DNA from: Bacteroidota bacterium | GTDB taxonomy: Bacteria; Bacteroidota; Bacteroidia; AKYH767-A; OLB10 | Assembly: GCA_024643795.1 (NCBI GenBank) | Contig: JAHEMF010000019.1 | Span: 1 to 47,024 of the forward strand | Direction: 5' to 3' | Length of the DNA: 47,024 bases | Shown: positions 10,801 through 19,800 of the stretch, one piece after another | How positions within the stretch are numbered: the stretch's first letter is position 1 | Layout of the letters: the number at the start of each line of letters is the position of its first letter | Program-made: the position numbers and the translations under genes | The notes under the pieces: generated by a model | What the model was told of the DNA's origin: nothing | The model's input: the letters and a program-made list of their open reading frames with translations, nothing else | Databases searched by the model: none

Positions 10801-11221
10801 CATTGAGTGTTTTGCGGGTCACAACTTTTTCATGAAAAGCCTCGGCATATGTTACTATTGGGACAGGTCGCGTATTTTTTGACAAGTGAGTTAACACTTC
10901 TGCCCGTAACAATATGTTACTGTTATCAGCTTGTGGAAAACCGTAAGGCTTACGCAAAGAAGAAGGGAAGAATAAAACATTATCTGCTCCCAGCAAACTA
11001 ACCAGATCATTATGAAAATATGCAGCCGATTCCCTGTCGGGGAGCAAGATCACACTCCATCCACCTTCTTGAACAAAATAAGAAGTTACTACAAACGATG
11101 CCAGAGAACCTGACAAACCTTGCAGACAAACCGTATCTCTTGAAGCAGATGAAAGTAAGTTCACCAGCTCCTTTTGCTGGGCTCTTTTTGAGAATAAGGA
11201 TATCAGTTCCGACTTGTCCAC
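7832..11221 (-). CDS. mfd: Transcription-repair coupling factor Mfd
   Basis: 1129 residues, full length. N-terminal UvrB-like module, then the RNA-polymerase-interacting domain around residues 460-550 (PGDFVTHIDHGIGKFAGLE), then a superfamily 2 translocase with Walker A GDVGFGKTE near residue 595, motif II DEEQ near 695, and motif VI QMRGRVGRS. The C-terminal TRCF domain covers the last 150 residues or so. Mfd removes stalled RNA polymerase from damaged DNA and recruits UvrA. It lies 83 bases downstream of fbp on the same strand but has its own promoter-like element at 11282-11289. The ATG at 11221 gives the expected MDKSELISLF start. Confidence 0.97.
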   Translation of the reverse strand: MDKSELISLFSKRAQQKELVNLLSSASRDTVCLQGLSGSLASFVVTSYFVQEGGWSVILLPDRESAAYFHNDLVSLLGADNVLFFPSSLRKPYGFPQADNSNILLRAEVLTHLSKNTRPVPIVTYAEAFHEKVVTRKTLNENTVEARVGEKLSVEFIMEFLNEHGFERTDFVYEAGQYSVRGGIVDIYSFSNENPYRLEFSDQEIEAIREFDPVSQLSEKDMNHISIIPNVQQKMLDDQRQSFVDFLSDDIIVWALDLDHSLQVMQGGLKMMNESVPVDTGAEELYDKVKGKAEDVFDDTEKVLSGLQKNRIVECGTRTYNKKSNNIIYNSKPQPSFNKNFELLGNTILANDKSGYSTIIFSDTPNQIERIYAIFEDLELKEKTPGKELSFSTLLLSLHEGFIDDDLKLACYTDHQIFNRYHRYRLKRNFGRSEAMTLKELYSLRPGDFVTHIDHGIGKFAGLEKVDVEGRMQEAIRLVYKDNDILYVSIHSLHRISRYSGKEGTQPKLNKLGSNAWNTLKQKTKKRVKDIAKDLIGLYAARKAQKGFAFSKDNYMQSELEASFIFEDTPDQVKSTADFKKDMEKPYPMDRLICGDVGFGKTEIAVRAAFKAVADSKQVAILVPTTILALQHYRTFSERLKEFPCTVDYINRFKSAAQQTETKKRLVEGKIDIIIGTHRLLSKDIKFKDLGLLIIDEEQKFGVSSKEKLKALRVNVDTLTLTATPIPRTLQFSLMGARDLSIINTPPPNRYPVTTELHAFNDKIIREAIHYEVSRGGQVFFVHNRVQDIHEVASMIKKLCPDVSIDVGHGQMDGEQLEKVLMRFINGETDVLVSTTIIESGLDISNANTIIINQAHHFGLSDLHQMRGRVGRSNTKAFCYLLSPPLSVLTPEARQRLKAIEEFSDLGSGFSIAMRDLDIRGAGNLLGGEQSGFISEIGYEMYHKILDEAIRELKATDFKGLFPEDDSKDYVSDCQIDTDLEILIPTDYITNITERLNIYKELDDIDDEKDLNKYLSNLRDRFGPVPSPLLELASAIRLRWMAKHLGFEKVTLKKGFMRGTFISDPESDFYKSGIFNSVIRYIQMNPSQCRMNQKNNKLTITFEGVSTVDQAQKLLMKIFESINIIKVEV

Positions 11222-11247
11222 TTTTGAATATTATATAATAAGTAACG

Positions 11248-11270
11248 CGAGCAAGGTCACATCCTGCTCG
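11248..11270 (-). other. Hairpin in the mfd leader
   Basis: CGAGC at 11248-11252 and AGG at 11254-11256 pair with CCTGCTCG at 11263-11270, leaving one bulged A and a six-base loop. It sits between the -7 element and the mfd start codon. There is no T-run after it on the reverse strand, so it is not a standard terminator for fbp. Confidence 0.35.
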
Positions 11271-11281
11271 TTCGTTCAATA

Positions 11282-11289
11282 CAAAAGTA
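11282..11289 (-). promoter_or_regulatory. Bacteroidota -7 promoter element for mfd
   Basis: The reverse strand reads TACTTTTG, an exact TAnnTTTG match, 60 bases before the mfd ATG. The -33 position would fall in the end of fbp and shows no clear TTG. Confidence 0.4.
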
Positions 11290-11304
11290 GTTATTTGAGA
11301 GTGT

Positions 11305-12315
11305 TTACGCCTCTTGTTTACTGATGAATTGTTCAGCCATTTCAACCATTTTGGAAGAACCTATGAAGAGAGGAGTTCGTTGATGCAGCGACTCCGGTTT
11401 TAATTCTAATATGCGACCCTGACCATCAGAGGCTTTTCCACCAGCCTGCTCTATGATCCATGCTAACGGATTACATTCATACAGCAGTCTTAATTTTCCA
11501 TTAGGTGATTTTGCTGTAGCAGGATACATAAAAATACCTCCTTTAAGGAGATTCCTGTGAAAATCTGCAACAAGCGAACCTATATACCTGCTTGAAAACG
11601 GCCGGCCGGTAGTTGTGTCCTCCTCCTGGCAATATTTAATATAGCTCTTAACACCTGAAGGCATATGAACATAGTTGCCTTCATTGATAGAATATATTTT
11701 TCCATTTTCCGGAATGCGCATGTCAGGATGTGAGAGACAGAATTCACCTATAGAAGGATCGAGTGTAAATCCATTAACTCCTCTCCCGGTTGTGTATACC
11801 AGCATTGTTGAAGAACCGTATATGACATAACCTGCAGCCACCTGCTCTGTACCTTTTTGAAGGAAGTCTGTAAGATCTGCATGACCAGAAGGTGTAATTC
11901 GCCGATAAATGGAAAAGATGGTTCCTATAGAAACATTCACATCTATGTTGGAAGAACCGTCTAAGGGATCAATACATACTATATATTTGGCATCTTTATT
12001 AACCTGGTTCTGAATCGAAACTATCTCTTCATTTTCTTCTGAACCAACTGCACAACACTCGCCTCCTGAACTAAGTGCAGAAATGAACTCATCATTTGCA
12101 AAAACATCAAGTTTTTTAACGCTTTCGCCTTGAACATTAGTTGTTCCCAATTCACCTAAAATGTCAACTAACCCCGCTTTATTGACCTCACGGTTCACAA
12201 GCTTGGCAGCAATTCCTATGTCTCTTAAAAGTCGTGATAATTCCCCTTTTGCAAAGGGGAAGTCAGATTGCCTTTCAATAATGAATTGTCCGAGTGTGGT
12301 TACCTTTTGTCTCAC
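11305..12315 (-). CDS. fbp: Fructose-1,6-bisphosphatase, class I
   Basis: 336 residues from GTG 12315, which gives [16 protein letters not shown], aligned with the usual start of the family. An upstream GTG at 12366 would add 17 residues and is the alternative; no ATG exists near either. The enzyme hydrolyses fructose 1,6-bisphosphate to fructose 6-phosphate in gluconeogenesis. Metal-binding and active-site motifs are present: [26 protein letters not shown] and the late [15 protein letters not shown] with E for metal binding. Length fits the family. It is divergent from the glycosyltransferase gene at 12495; a near-match -7 box (TAATTTCG on the reverse strand, 12378-12385) with TTG 17 bases upstream may drive it. 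Confidence 0.94.
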   Translation of the reverse strand: MRQKVTTLGQFIIERQSDFPFAKGELSRLLRDIGIAAKLVNREVNKAGLVDILGELGTTNVQGESVKKLDVFANDEFISALSSGGECCAVGSEENEEIVSIQNQVNKDAKYIVCIDPLDGSSNIDVNVSIGTIFSIYRRITPSGHADLTDFLQKGTEQVAAGYVIYGSSTMLVYTTGRGVNGFTLDPSIGEFCLSHPDMRIPENGKIYSINEGNYVHMPSGVKSYIKYCQEEDTTTGRPFSSRYIGSLVADFHRNLLKGGIFMYPATAKSPNGKLRLLYECNPLAWIIEQAGGKASDGQGRILELKPESLHQRTPLFIGSSKMVEMAEQFISKQEA

Positions 12316-12438
12316 TTTAGTTATTTTGCTGGTTACAGGACGGCAAATATCAGAAAAAAGTACCACTCCAAACCCATCGAAATTATCACTTATTTACCTG
12401 TGCAATTCAAATAAAATCAATGAATTGGCCGTTTAAAT

Positions 12439-12450
12439 ACAATTAATTGT
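12439..12450. repeat. 12-base perfect palindrome in the fbp/glycosyltransferase divergent promoter
   Basis: ACAATTAATTGT is a perfect palindrome that overlaps the -33 TTG (12447-12449) of the promoter for the gene at 12495. A protein bound here could block that promoter. AT-rich palindromes of this size also arise by chance. Confidence 0.35.
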
Positions 12451-12477
12451 GCTGATACGGCGCTATTCTTACTTTTG
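12447..12477 (+). promoter_or_regulatory. Bacteroidota promoter (-33 TTG, -7 TACTTTTG) for the glycosyltransferase pair
   Basis: TTG at 12447-12449 and TACTTTTG at 12470-12477 are separated by 20 bases, the consensus spacing for TTG/TAnnTTTG promoters of this phylum. The ATG at 12495 follows after 17 bases, so the leader is very short. This is one of the two best promoter matches in the window. Confidence 0.65.
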
Positions 12478-12494
12478 CGAATCCCTTATATAAG

Positions 12495-13652
12495 ATGGAT
12501 CCCAACCAGCCACACCAAAGGCACATAATAATTTCCGCAACCTCCGATTTGGTCACTGACCAGAGAGTACAAAGGGCTGCTTATACCATGAAAGATCTTG
12601 GTTTCAGTGTAACTTTGTTAGGCAGAAAACTAAGCAACAGTTTACCGATTGAAATTCCTGGTATTAAAGTGATAAGATTTAAGTTTATAATAAACACAGG
12701 GGTTTTGTTTTATGCCTTGTATAATATCAGACTTTTTATCTATCTCCTGACCCATTCCTTCACTCATCTTTTATCCAACGATCTGGACACTTTGGCAGCA
12801 AACGGATTAGCATCCAAGATAAAAGGTGGGTTTCTTATTTATGACAGTCATGAATACTTTACTGGTGTTCCTGAAATTCAAAATAGACCACTCGTAAAAA
12901 AAGTGTGGGAGCTGATCGAAAAAATTTGCATCAGAAGCTGCGATGCTGTTTTTACAGTCAATGAATCCATCGCACAGATCTACAGAAATAAATATCAGAT
13001 CAATGTTGATGTGATCCGAAATGTGCCGGTGACCGGGATTACTCTTCCTCGAGGCAAGAGCAAGGATGAGATCAGAGAAAAATTGAAAATCAAGCCAGAA
13101 GAAAAAGTTGTGATCCTTCAGGGAGCGGGAATAAACATCGACCGCGGTGCCGAAGAAGCAGTTGAAGCAATGACGTACACAAACCACATAAGACTAGTCA
13201 TAATTGGAGGAGGTGATGTAATTCATAAACTCAATCAGATGGTAGCTGATAATAATCTGGAAGATAAGGTGACCTTTCTTCCAAAAATGCCATACAACCA
13301 ATTGATCAATTATACTGCTGCTGCAGATGCAGGACTTACATTTGACAAAGGATCCAACCCGAATTACCTTTACAGCTTACCCAACAAATTATTCGATTAC
13401 ATAAAAGCTGGAATACCTGTTCTTGCCTCAAGGCTTCCGGAATTAGAAAAGATCATCGAAAAATATGATATTGGAATGTTCATTGAAAATCATGACCCAA
13501 GACACATTGCGGAAATGATAGATAAGATGTTCATTGATGATAAAAGGATCGAATATTGGAAAAATAATTTGATACTCGCTTCGAAGGAACTAAATTGGGA
13601 AAACGAAAGCAAAAGTTTGATCAGAATAATAAACTCTATTGAAAAAAAATAA
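12495..13652 (+). CDS. Glycosyltransferase, GT-B fold, GT4-like
   Basis: 385 residues. The N-terminal half has the GT-B opening (HIIISATSDLVTDQRVQRAAYTMKDLGFSV) and YDSHEYFTGVPE, and the C-terminal half has the nucleotide-sugar domain: VVILQGAGINIDRGAEEAVEAM, RLVIIGGGD and the E-x7-E-like region LPNKLFDYIKAGIPVLASRLPELEKII. It is likely cytoplasmic or membrane-peripheral and transfers a sugar from a nucleotide or lipid donor to an envelope glycan; donor and acceptor are unknown. It overlaps the next glycosyltransferase gene by 14 bases, so the two probably act in one pathway. Confidence 0.88.
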   Translation: MDPNQPHQRHIIISATSDLVTDQRVQRAAYTMKDLGFSVTLLGRKLSNSLPIEIPGIKVIRFKFIINTGVLFYALYNIRLFIYLLTHSFTHLLSNDLDTLAANGLASKIKGGFLIYDSHEYFTGVPEIQNRPLVKKVWELIEKICIRSCDAVFTVNESIAQIYRNKYQINVDVIRNVPVTGITLPRGKSKDEIREKLKIKPEEKVVILQGAGINIDRGAEEAVEAMTYTNHIRLVIIGGGDVIHKLNQMVADNNLEDKVTFLPKMPYNQLINYTAAADAGLTFDKGSNPNYLYSLPNKLFDYIKAGIPVLASRLPELEKIIEKYDIGMFIENHDPRHIAEMIDKMFIDDKRIEYWKNNLILASKELNWENESKSLIRIINSIEKK

Positions 13653-14760
13653 AATACACATAGTTTGTTTCGACATTCCTGATCCACCCAATTATGGCGG
13701 AGTCATAGATATGTTTTACAAGATCAAACATCTTTCAGCACAAGAGGTTGCTATAGATCTGCACTGTTTCAAATATGGGAGAAAGGAATCGAAAGTGCTT
13801 AATAGTATGTGTGAGAATGTTTATTACTATGACCGTAACGTGGCCAAATCAGGGTTATTCAACAAATTGCCATATGTTGTGATTTCAAGAAACACACCTG
13901 ATCTGTTAAATACATTAACTAATGATGAATCACCCATTTTATTTGAAGGGCTTCATTGTTGTGCTTACTTAGATCATCCCAAATTAAAAAACAGGATCAA
14001 AATTGTGAGGACTCACAATATAGAGCATGAATACTATGAAAATCTTGCTGTTGTAGAAGGCAATTTCTTTAAACGATATTATTTCCATAACGAAGCCAGT
14101 AAGCTCATGCAATTTGAATCCATATTGAAACATGCAGATCATATTATGGCCATATCACAAAATGATACTGCTTACTTCAATGAAAAATATTCAAATGCCA
14201 TTTATTTACCTGCTTTTCACCCCAATGAAAAAGTCGATATCAATCCCGGAATAGGCGACTTTGCATTATATCATGGCAATCTGTCTATTGGTGAAAACAA
14301 TCAGGCTGCAATGTTCCTGGTAAAAGATGTGTTTGCAAAGATCAATTACCCTCTGGTAATTGCAGGCTCTAAACCCACAAAAACTCTCATAAAGGAGATT
14401 GCAAAATATAGTAACATCAAACTTTTCAAAGATATTCCGACGGATCAAATCCATGATCTTATCAAAAAGGCACACATTAATATACTTCCTACGTTTCAGC
14501 CAACAGGTATAAAGCTCAAATTGCTGAGTGCTCTGTTCAACGGGCGTCATTGTATAGTTAACTTACCAATGGTTCAGAACACAGGACTGGAAGAACTTTG
14601 TAAAGTATGTGTTGATTCTGCCGAAATGACTAAGGCTGTACTCGATCTGGCAGAGGTTAAATTCACCAACGAAATGATGACTGAACGTCAAAAGGTATTA
14701 CAGAATGATTTCTCTAATCGGGTAAATGCAGAAAAGTTGATCGGGAAAATATTCAATTGA
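13639..14760 (+). CDS. Second glycosyltransferase (GT-B type), TTG start overlapping the first
   Basis: 373 residues if started at TTG 13639, which gives KKNKIHIVCFDIPDPPNYGG, the glycine-rich N-terminal loop of GT-B enzymes. The next ATG would cut into that domain, so a non-ATG start inside the upstream gene is the best reading. Other features are VRTHNIEHEYYENLA (a common acceptor-side motif), DFALYHGNLSIGENN at the start of the C-terminal domain and FQPTGIKLKLLSALFNGRHC in the donor-binding region. The 14-base overlap, with a run of eight A at 13642-13649, suggests translational coupling. It ends 4 bases before the stop of the convergent FtsE-like gene. Confidence 0.85.
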   Translation: MKKNKIHIVCFDIPDPPNYGGVIDMFYKIKHLSAQEVAIDLHCFKYGRKESKVLNSMCENVYYYDRNVAKSGLFNKLPYVVISRNTPDLLNTLTNDESPILFEGLHCCAYLDHPKLKNRIKIVRTHNIEHEYYENLAVVEGNFFKRYYFHNEASKLMQFESILKHADHIMAISQNDTAYFNEKYSNAIYLPAFHPNEKVDINPGIGDFALYHGNLSIGENNQAAMFLVKDVFAKINYPLVIAGSKPTKTLIKEIAKYSNIKLFKDIPTDQIHDLIKKAHINILPTFQPTGIKLKLLSALFNGRHCIVNLPMVQNTGLEELCKVCVDSAEMTKAVLDLAEVKFTNEMMTERQKVLQNDFSNRVNAEKLIGKIFN

Positions 14761-14764
14761 ATAC

Positions 14765-15451
14765 TCAGGCAGCTACGTTTTCATCAGCAATCACTTTTCC
14801 TAACTCACACTTTACGATCCTTCCTGGAAAGCGTTCAAAAGTGGTGTAATTATGAGTAGCCATTAGCACAGCTCTTCCATTTTTACTGATATCATAAAAA
14901 AGATCCATGATCTCATTTGATGTTTCGGGATCCAGGTTACCGCTAGGTTCATCAGCAAGTATAACATCAGGATCATTCAGCAAGGCTCTTGCTATTGCCA
15001 ACCTTTGCTGCTCTCCTCCCGAAAGCTCATGAGGCATCTTAAATCCTTTTGTACCTAATCCAACTTTACCCAACACATCATTGATCCTTTCATTCATAGC
15101 ATCTTTATCTTTCCATCCGGTTGCTTTCAAAACAAACATCAGGTTATCACGAGCTGATCTGTCAGATAGTAACTGGAAATCCTGAAACACTATTCCAAGT
15201 TTCCTTCTCAAAAAAGGCACCTCACCTGACTTTAATGCACGTAGATCAAATCCGGCAACACTACCTTCTCCTTCATTGATTGGCAAATCTCCATACAGAA
15301 CCTTCAAAAGACTACTTTTCCCTGAACCGGTTTTACCGATCAAATACACGAATTCACCTTTATTAATACTCAGGCTGACATTGTTAAGTATCAGGTTCTT
15401 CTTAACGAATATACTAACGTTGTGTAATTTAATGATCGATTCCTGTTCCAT
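14765..15451 (-). CDS. ftsE: FtsE-like ABC transporter ATP-binding protein
   Basis: 228 residues, the size of FtsE. All ATPase motifs are seen: Walker A GKTGSGKSS at 39-47, Q-loop Q90, signature LSGGEQQR at 143-150, Walker B VILADEP at 163-169 and the switch histidine H200. FtsE works with FtsX to drive periplasmic cell-wall hydrolases during division; LolD and MacB ATPases look similar. In this phylum single genes of this type are usually called FtsE, but no ftsX is adjacent, so the name is likely rather than proven. It follows the 67-residue gene by 9 bases. Confidence 0.85.
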   Translation of the reverse strand: MEQESIIKLHNVSIFVKKNLILNNVSLSINKGEFVYLIGKTGSGKSSLLKVLYGDLPINEGEGSVAGFDLRALKSGEVPFLRRKLGIVFQDFQLLSDRSARDNLMFVLKATGWKDKDAMNERINDVLGKVGLGTKGFKMPHELSGGEQQRLAIARALLNDPDVILADEPSGNLDPETSNEIMDLFYDISKNGRAVLMATHNYTTFERFPGRIVKCELGKVIADENVAA

Positions 15452-15460
15452 GTTTAATTA

Positions 15461-15664
15461 TTAAAAGTCAAGTTTTTGAATTTTTCCGAATGGGATGCCG
15501 GAAAGTATTTTAATTATTTCCTCCTCTTTATCCTCCAGACCACATTTTGCCAGGGCCTTTTCGGGGCGATCTACTCTAAAGTAAGCCAAAAGTGTAAAAT
15601 TATCATCCCTCAACTGAACATAATCCGGAATTTTAGCCTGCCCTTTGATTTTTAGGATATACAT
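15461..15664 (-). CDS. Small conserved-looking protein in operon with ftsE
   Basis: 67 residues, MYILKIKGQAKIPDYVQLRD and onward to FGKIQKLDF. There is no signal peptide or membrane segment; it looks like a small soluble alpha/beta protein. I do not recognise a named family. The case for a real gene is the 9-base gap to the FtsE-like gene, a TAATTTTG element 17 bases upstream, and a sequence with ordinary composition. A role tied to FtsE is only inferred from position. Confidence 0.75.
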   Translation of the reverse strand: MYILKIKGQAKIPDYVQLRDDNFTLLAYFRVDRPEKALAKCGLEDKEEEIIKILSGIPFGKIQKLDF

Positions 15665-15681
15665 AGGATAGAATTGAAATT

Positions 15682-15689
15682 CAAAATTA
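15682..15689 (-). promoter_or_regulatory. Bacteroidota -7 promoter element for the small gene and ftsE
   Basis: The reverse strand reads TAATTTTG (TAnnTTTG), 17 bases before the ATG at 15664. A TTG lies 25 bases further upstream, slightly too far for a good -33. Confidence 0.45.
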
Positions 15690-15740
15690 CTAAAACCTAA
15701 GAGTAAATCATGGCCAACAAGACAATAAGTACCTTTTGCA

Positions 15741-15773
15741 AATAAAAAGGGCCGAATAATTAGATCCGGCCCT
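15741..15773 (-). terminator. Rho-independent terminator of the lipoprotein gene
   Basis: On the reverse strand AGGGCCG and CGGCCCT form a 7-base-pair GC-rich stem with a 12-base loop, followed at once by TTTTTATTT. It lies 20 bases after the stop of the lipoprotein gene at 15794. Confidence 0.8.
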
Positions 15774-15793
15774 GTGCTGTAATCAAGACAATT

Positions 15794-16648
15794 TCATCGT
15801 AATTCAATAATGAAATCGTATCCGTTTATAGTGACCTTTGCTAACCTGTCGCAATTACCACCGATATGCCCATAATCTATGTATCTCGTATATAAACCTG
15901 CGGGTGTGAATTCGAGATCACCATCTTTTATCCAACGACAGTTAAGTGCGACCACCAATGGAGAAGAAATACTGGCTGTAAAGTTTTTTCCCAGAAATGA
16001 GTTTCCGCTTGCGGTTCCGGTTATCTGATAAACGTCATCTGTCCAGTCGAAAATTGTGCTTTCTCCCTGGGTCCATTCCCTTACTCTGGTTGAATTCCAG
16101 TCAAGCGTTTGTCCACCCGGAGCTGTGATAAGTCCGTTCACAGAGATATTAAAGAACAGGTTTCCATTTGAATTGTGCCCCCCGTTTGTAACTGTTTTGG
16201 AACCGTCAACCTTATAATCGTTAACATAATAGTTGTTAAATGAAATGGTATGTGAAGAAGAACTGTCACGATAAGCTCCTGAGTAAGTGACCAGAATCCT
16301 TCCTCTTCTGTAACGTCCATCGCTGCACAAACAATTGGAAGTACCAAAATCAATGATAAGCAACTTTGGAGTTATAGTTGTATCATGTGTAATTGTAGCA
16401 CAGTTTGACAACAAGGTATTTTCCATTCCACCAGATTTGTAGGTCCATAATGCACCGGTTATTGCAGCCTGATCTGAGATAGTGTTGACATCATCATAGG
16501 TTGCCTCGGCAAATGCATGATCAACTGCTGAACCCGTATCCTGGTCCTTTTCATTTTTATCATCCTTTTTACAACCACTGGTAAAAAGAATAAAAACTGT
16601 AGCCATACTCATGACTAACAGTCTTACAAACAGGTTCTTATTATTCAT
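15794..16648 (-). CDS. Lipoprotein of unknown function
   Basis: 284 residues. The signal peptide ends in a lipobox, FILFTSGCKKDDK, with the lipidated cysteine near residue 26, so the protein is anchored in a membrane, probably the outer one. After a charged linker the mature part is rich in beta strands, T, S, N and D (for example LLIIDFGTSNCLCSDGRYRRGRI). Similar lipoproteins are common in the phylum, but I do not recognise a named domain. It has its own terminator (15741-15773) and a TACATTTG promoter element upstream, so it is probably a single-gene unit. Confidence 0.8.
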   Translation of the reverse strand: MNNKNLFVRLLVMSMATVFILFTSGCKKDDKNEKDQDTGSAVDHAFAEATYDDVNTISDQAAITGALWTYKSGGMENTLLSNCATITHDTTITPKLLIIDFGTSNCLCSDGRYRRGRILVTYSGAYRDSSSSHTISFNNYYVNDYKVDGSKTVTNGGHNSNGNLFFNISVNGLITAPGGQTLDWNSTRVREWTQGESTIFDWTDDVYQITGTASGNSFLGKNFTASISSPLVVALNCRWIKDGDLEFTPAGLYTRYIDYGHIGGNCDRLAKVTINGYDFIIELR

Positions 16649-16703
16649 ATCTATATTGATTTATGCTGTTTTGACTGAAGAAATTTCCGAAAGATTAACG
16701 GAG

Positions 16704-16711
16704 CAAATGTA
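16704..16711 (-). promoter_or_regulatory. Bacteroidota -7 promoter element for the lipoprotein gene
   Basis: The reverse strand reads TACATTTG, an exact TAnnTTTG match, 55 bases before the start at 16648. A TTTG occurs 24 bases upstream of it, at the edge of the accepted spacing. The spacer 16649-16844 holds this and the divergent element at 16802. Confidence 0.45.
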
Positions 16712-16801
16712 TTGCATTAAAACGTGAGTTTTCACCAAATATTTGTTCATAAAAACAAAGTAGTCTGAAATAATATCAAAGATTAAGCCGTTTTTAAAAG
16801 G

Positions 16802-16809
16802 TAATTTTG
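16802..16809 (+). promoter_or_regulatory. Bacteroidota -7 promoter element for the TPR/barrel operon
   Basis: TAATTTTG matches TAnnTTTG and lies 35 bases before the ATG at 16845. No good -33 TTG is visible. Confidence 0.45.
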
Positions 16810-16844
16810 CTAATTGCCGAAAGCATTATAATACAATTGATTAC

Positions 16845-19800
16845 ATGAAAATCAAAGCCATCATTACCCTTACCGGGATGTTATTTTTTACTCTAACATG
16901 GAGCTACGCTCAACAGACAGCGACCTACCATGACCCTGAAAAGTCATATAAACTTGCAGCCGAGCTGTTTAGAAAAGAAAAGTACAGTGCTGCCCGAGAG
17001 ATGTTTGCCCAATTCCTGGAAAATTCAAATGGTGCCTCAGAAGAATCTAAAAGCAACGCAAGGTTTTATATGGCTTTATGTGCCGGAGAGTTGTATCATC
17101 CTGAGGCTAACAATGAGATAAAGTCATTCATTGATGAAAACCCTGAAAGCCTTCGGTCAGACATAGCATCATTCAATGCGGGAAAGATCTTTTACCGCGA
17201 TAGAAAATTCAAAAGTGCTTTAGAATATTTTGAAAGCACAGATATAAGCTATTTAAACAACGATGAGATCCCTGAATATTGGTTCAAGTCAGGATACAGC
17301 TATTTCAGATTGAAAGATTACGATAATGCAAACAGATGTTTTCATGAAATACTTAATATAAACTCAAAGTATCAGACTGCCGCAACTTATTATTATGGCC
17401 ATGTTGCCTATCAGCAAAATAACCTTAATACAGCAATAGAAACATTTGACAAACTAAAAGATTCAGAATCTTTCAAACCTGTTTTACCATACTACTACGT
17501 TCAGATCTACTATGAACAAGGCAAATACAAAGAAGTGATCATTTATGCTGATGAACTTGGGGAACTTGAAGGCATTAAAAACTCGACCGAGATCAAACGA
17601 TATGTAGCCGAAGCTCAATATAAGCTTGGTAACTATGAAAAAGCACTTGAAATGCTGACTGCATTTGAAGAAAACTATCCCAGGCTGAGCAGAGAAGATT
17701 ATTACCAACTGGGATACTGCTCATACATGACCGGTAAATATCCTGAGGCAATCAGTTATTTTGAAAAAGTCATAAATATTAAGGATGAATTACAACAAAC
17801 TGCTTATTATAATCTTGCGGATTGTTTTTTGAAAAGCCAAAACAAACAAAGTGCGCGCAATGCTTTTCAGTTTGCTTCAACAGCCGAGTATAACGAAAAG
17901 ATAAGCGAAGAATCTCATTTCAATTATGCAAAACTTTCATTTGAATTAGGGTTTCAGCCTGTAGCCATCAATTCGTTGAATAACTTTACAACACGTTTTC
18001 CTCAGTCTAAACATGTAGATGAAGCAAACGAAATTCTTGCTCAGCTGTACATAACAACTCGCAACTACAAAGATGCGTTGGTTGCACTTGACAAGATCAA
18101 GGAAAAATCGCCACGAGCAAGAGCAGCATATCAAAAGGTAGCATATTTCAGGGGTATTGAATTTTACAATGATAGGGATTACGATAAAGCTATCGGCCTA
18201 TTCACCAATGCTATTGTAACTGAGATCGACCCAACAGTGAGGGCAATGGCCATGTACTGGAAAGCTGAAGCATTTTATAATCAAGAGAATTACGAACAGG
18301 CTCTTAAGCAATATCGTATCTATCTTTTCAATCCAGCCTCAACAAATACAGAAATGTATCATAAGGCCAATTACAATCTGGGGTATTGCCATTTTAAACT
18401 GAACAACTATGCTGAGGCAAACACATGGTTCAGAAAATATATTCTTAAAAAAGAAGCTACTGATCCTGCCCGTCTGGCTGATGCACAAATAAGAATAGGA
18501 GATGGATTTTTTATGCTGAAAGAATATGGGTCTGCAAGCAGCTATTATAATGACGCCATCAGCAATAAGGCTAAAGCAACTGACTATTGTTTGTTTCAGA
18601 TCGGTATGATCCAAGGTATCAAAGGTGATATGAAAGGGAAAAGTGCAAGCATGGATAAGTTGATCAACAATCACCCTTCATCAACATACAATGACGACGC
18701 CCTGTTTGAAAAGGGAAATGCACTGCTGGCTCTGGAAGACTACAATGGCTCAGAAGATATGTTTGAGGCAGTCATAAAAAAATATTCCCGTAGTGAATAT
18801 GCAAAGAAAGCGCTTCTTAAGACTGCACTGATTCAATATAACCTTAGAAACGATGAAAAGGCTTTGAGGATCTACAAGGACGTGGTGGAAAAATATCCTT
18901 CAACTACCGAGTCAACAGAAGCACTTACAGGGATCAGAAACATCTATGTTTCCATGGGTCAACCACAGGATTATTTTGACTACGTTAAAAATGTGAGTTC
19001 AATTGACGTTTCAACAGGAGCTCAGGATTCCATAACATATGAAGCAGCAGAGCAATTGTATTTAAAAGGAGATTTCAAATCTGCAGCAAAAGGGTTTGCA
19101 GATTATATTCAAAAATTTCAAAAAGGATATTATCGGCTCAATGCATCATTCTACAAGGCAGAGTGTGATTACCGAGCAGGTGATTTTGAAAAAGCTCTTG
19201 AGTCATACAGAGTTGTGATCGACTACCCAAGAAATATCTTTACAGAAAAAGCTTTACTCAAGGCTGCAGAGATACTGATCAATAAAAATAATTGCCCTGA
19301 TGCCATAGCAGACTTCAAGCGCCTGGAAGAAATTGCAGACTTCAGAGACAATATAATTGCATCACAAACTGGTCAAATGCGGTGTTATTATGATATGAAA
19401 GATTATGATTCTGCTATAATGTACGCACAAAAACTGATCAGTGGCGATAAAGTATCTGCTACAATAGTAAATGAGGCTCACCTTATACATGGAAGAAGCA
19501 CCTTCATGCTTAAAGATCTGACAAAATCATTCAGCGAATTTTCACTGGTCGCTAAAAACTCTTCAGGTGAAGCTACTGCTGAGGCAAAATACTACCTGGC
19601 ACTTATTCATTTCATGAATGGCAAACACAAAGACTCACAAGACCAATGCTTCAAAGTTGTAAACCAGGTTCCTTCTTATGAATACTGGATCGGTAAATCT
19701 TTTATCCTTTTGGGTGATAATTACCTTGCACTTAAAGACACCTTCCAGGCGAAGCATACTTACAAAAGTATCATTGACAATTATGAAGGTCAGAAAAATG

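Noticed and set aside
13639-13652. Reading the two glycosyltransferase genes as one gene broken by a frameshift
   Set aside because: Each frame codes for a full GT-B protein of normal length; coupled separate genes are simpler.
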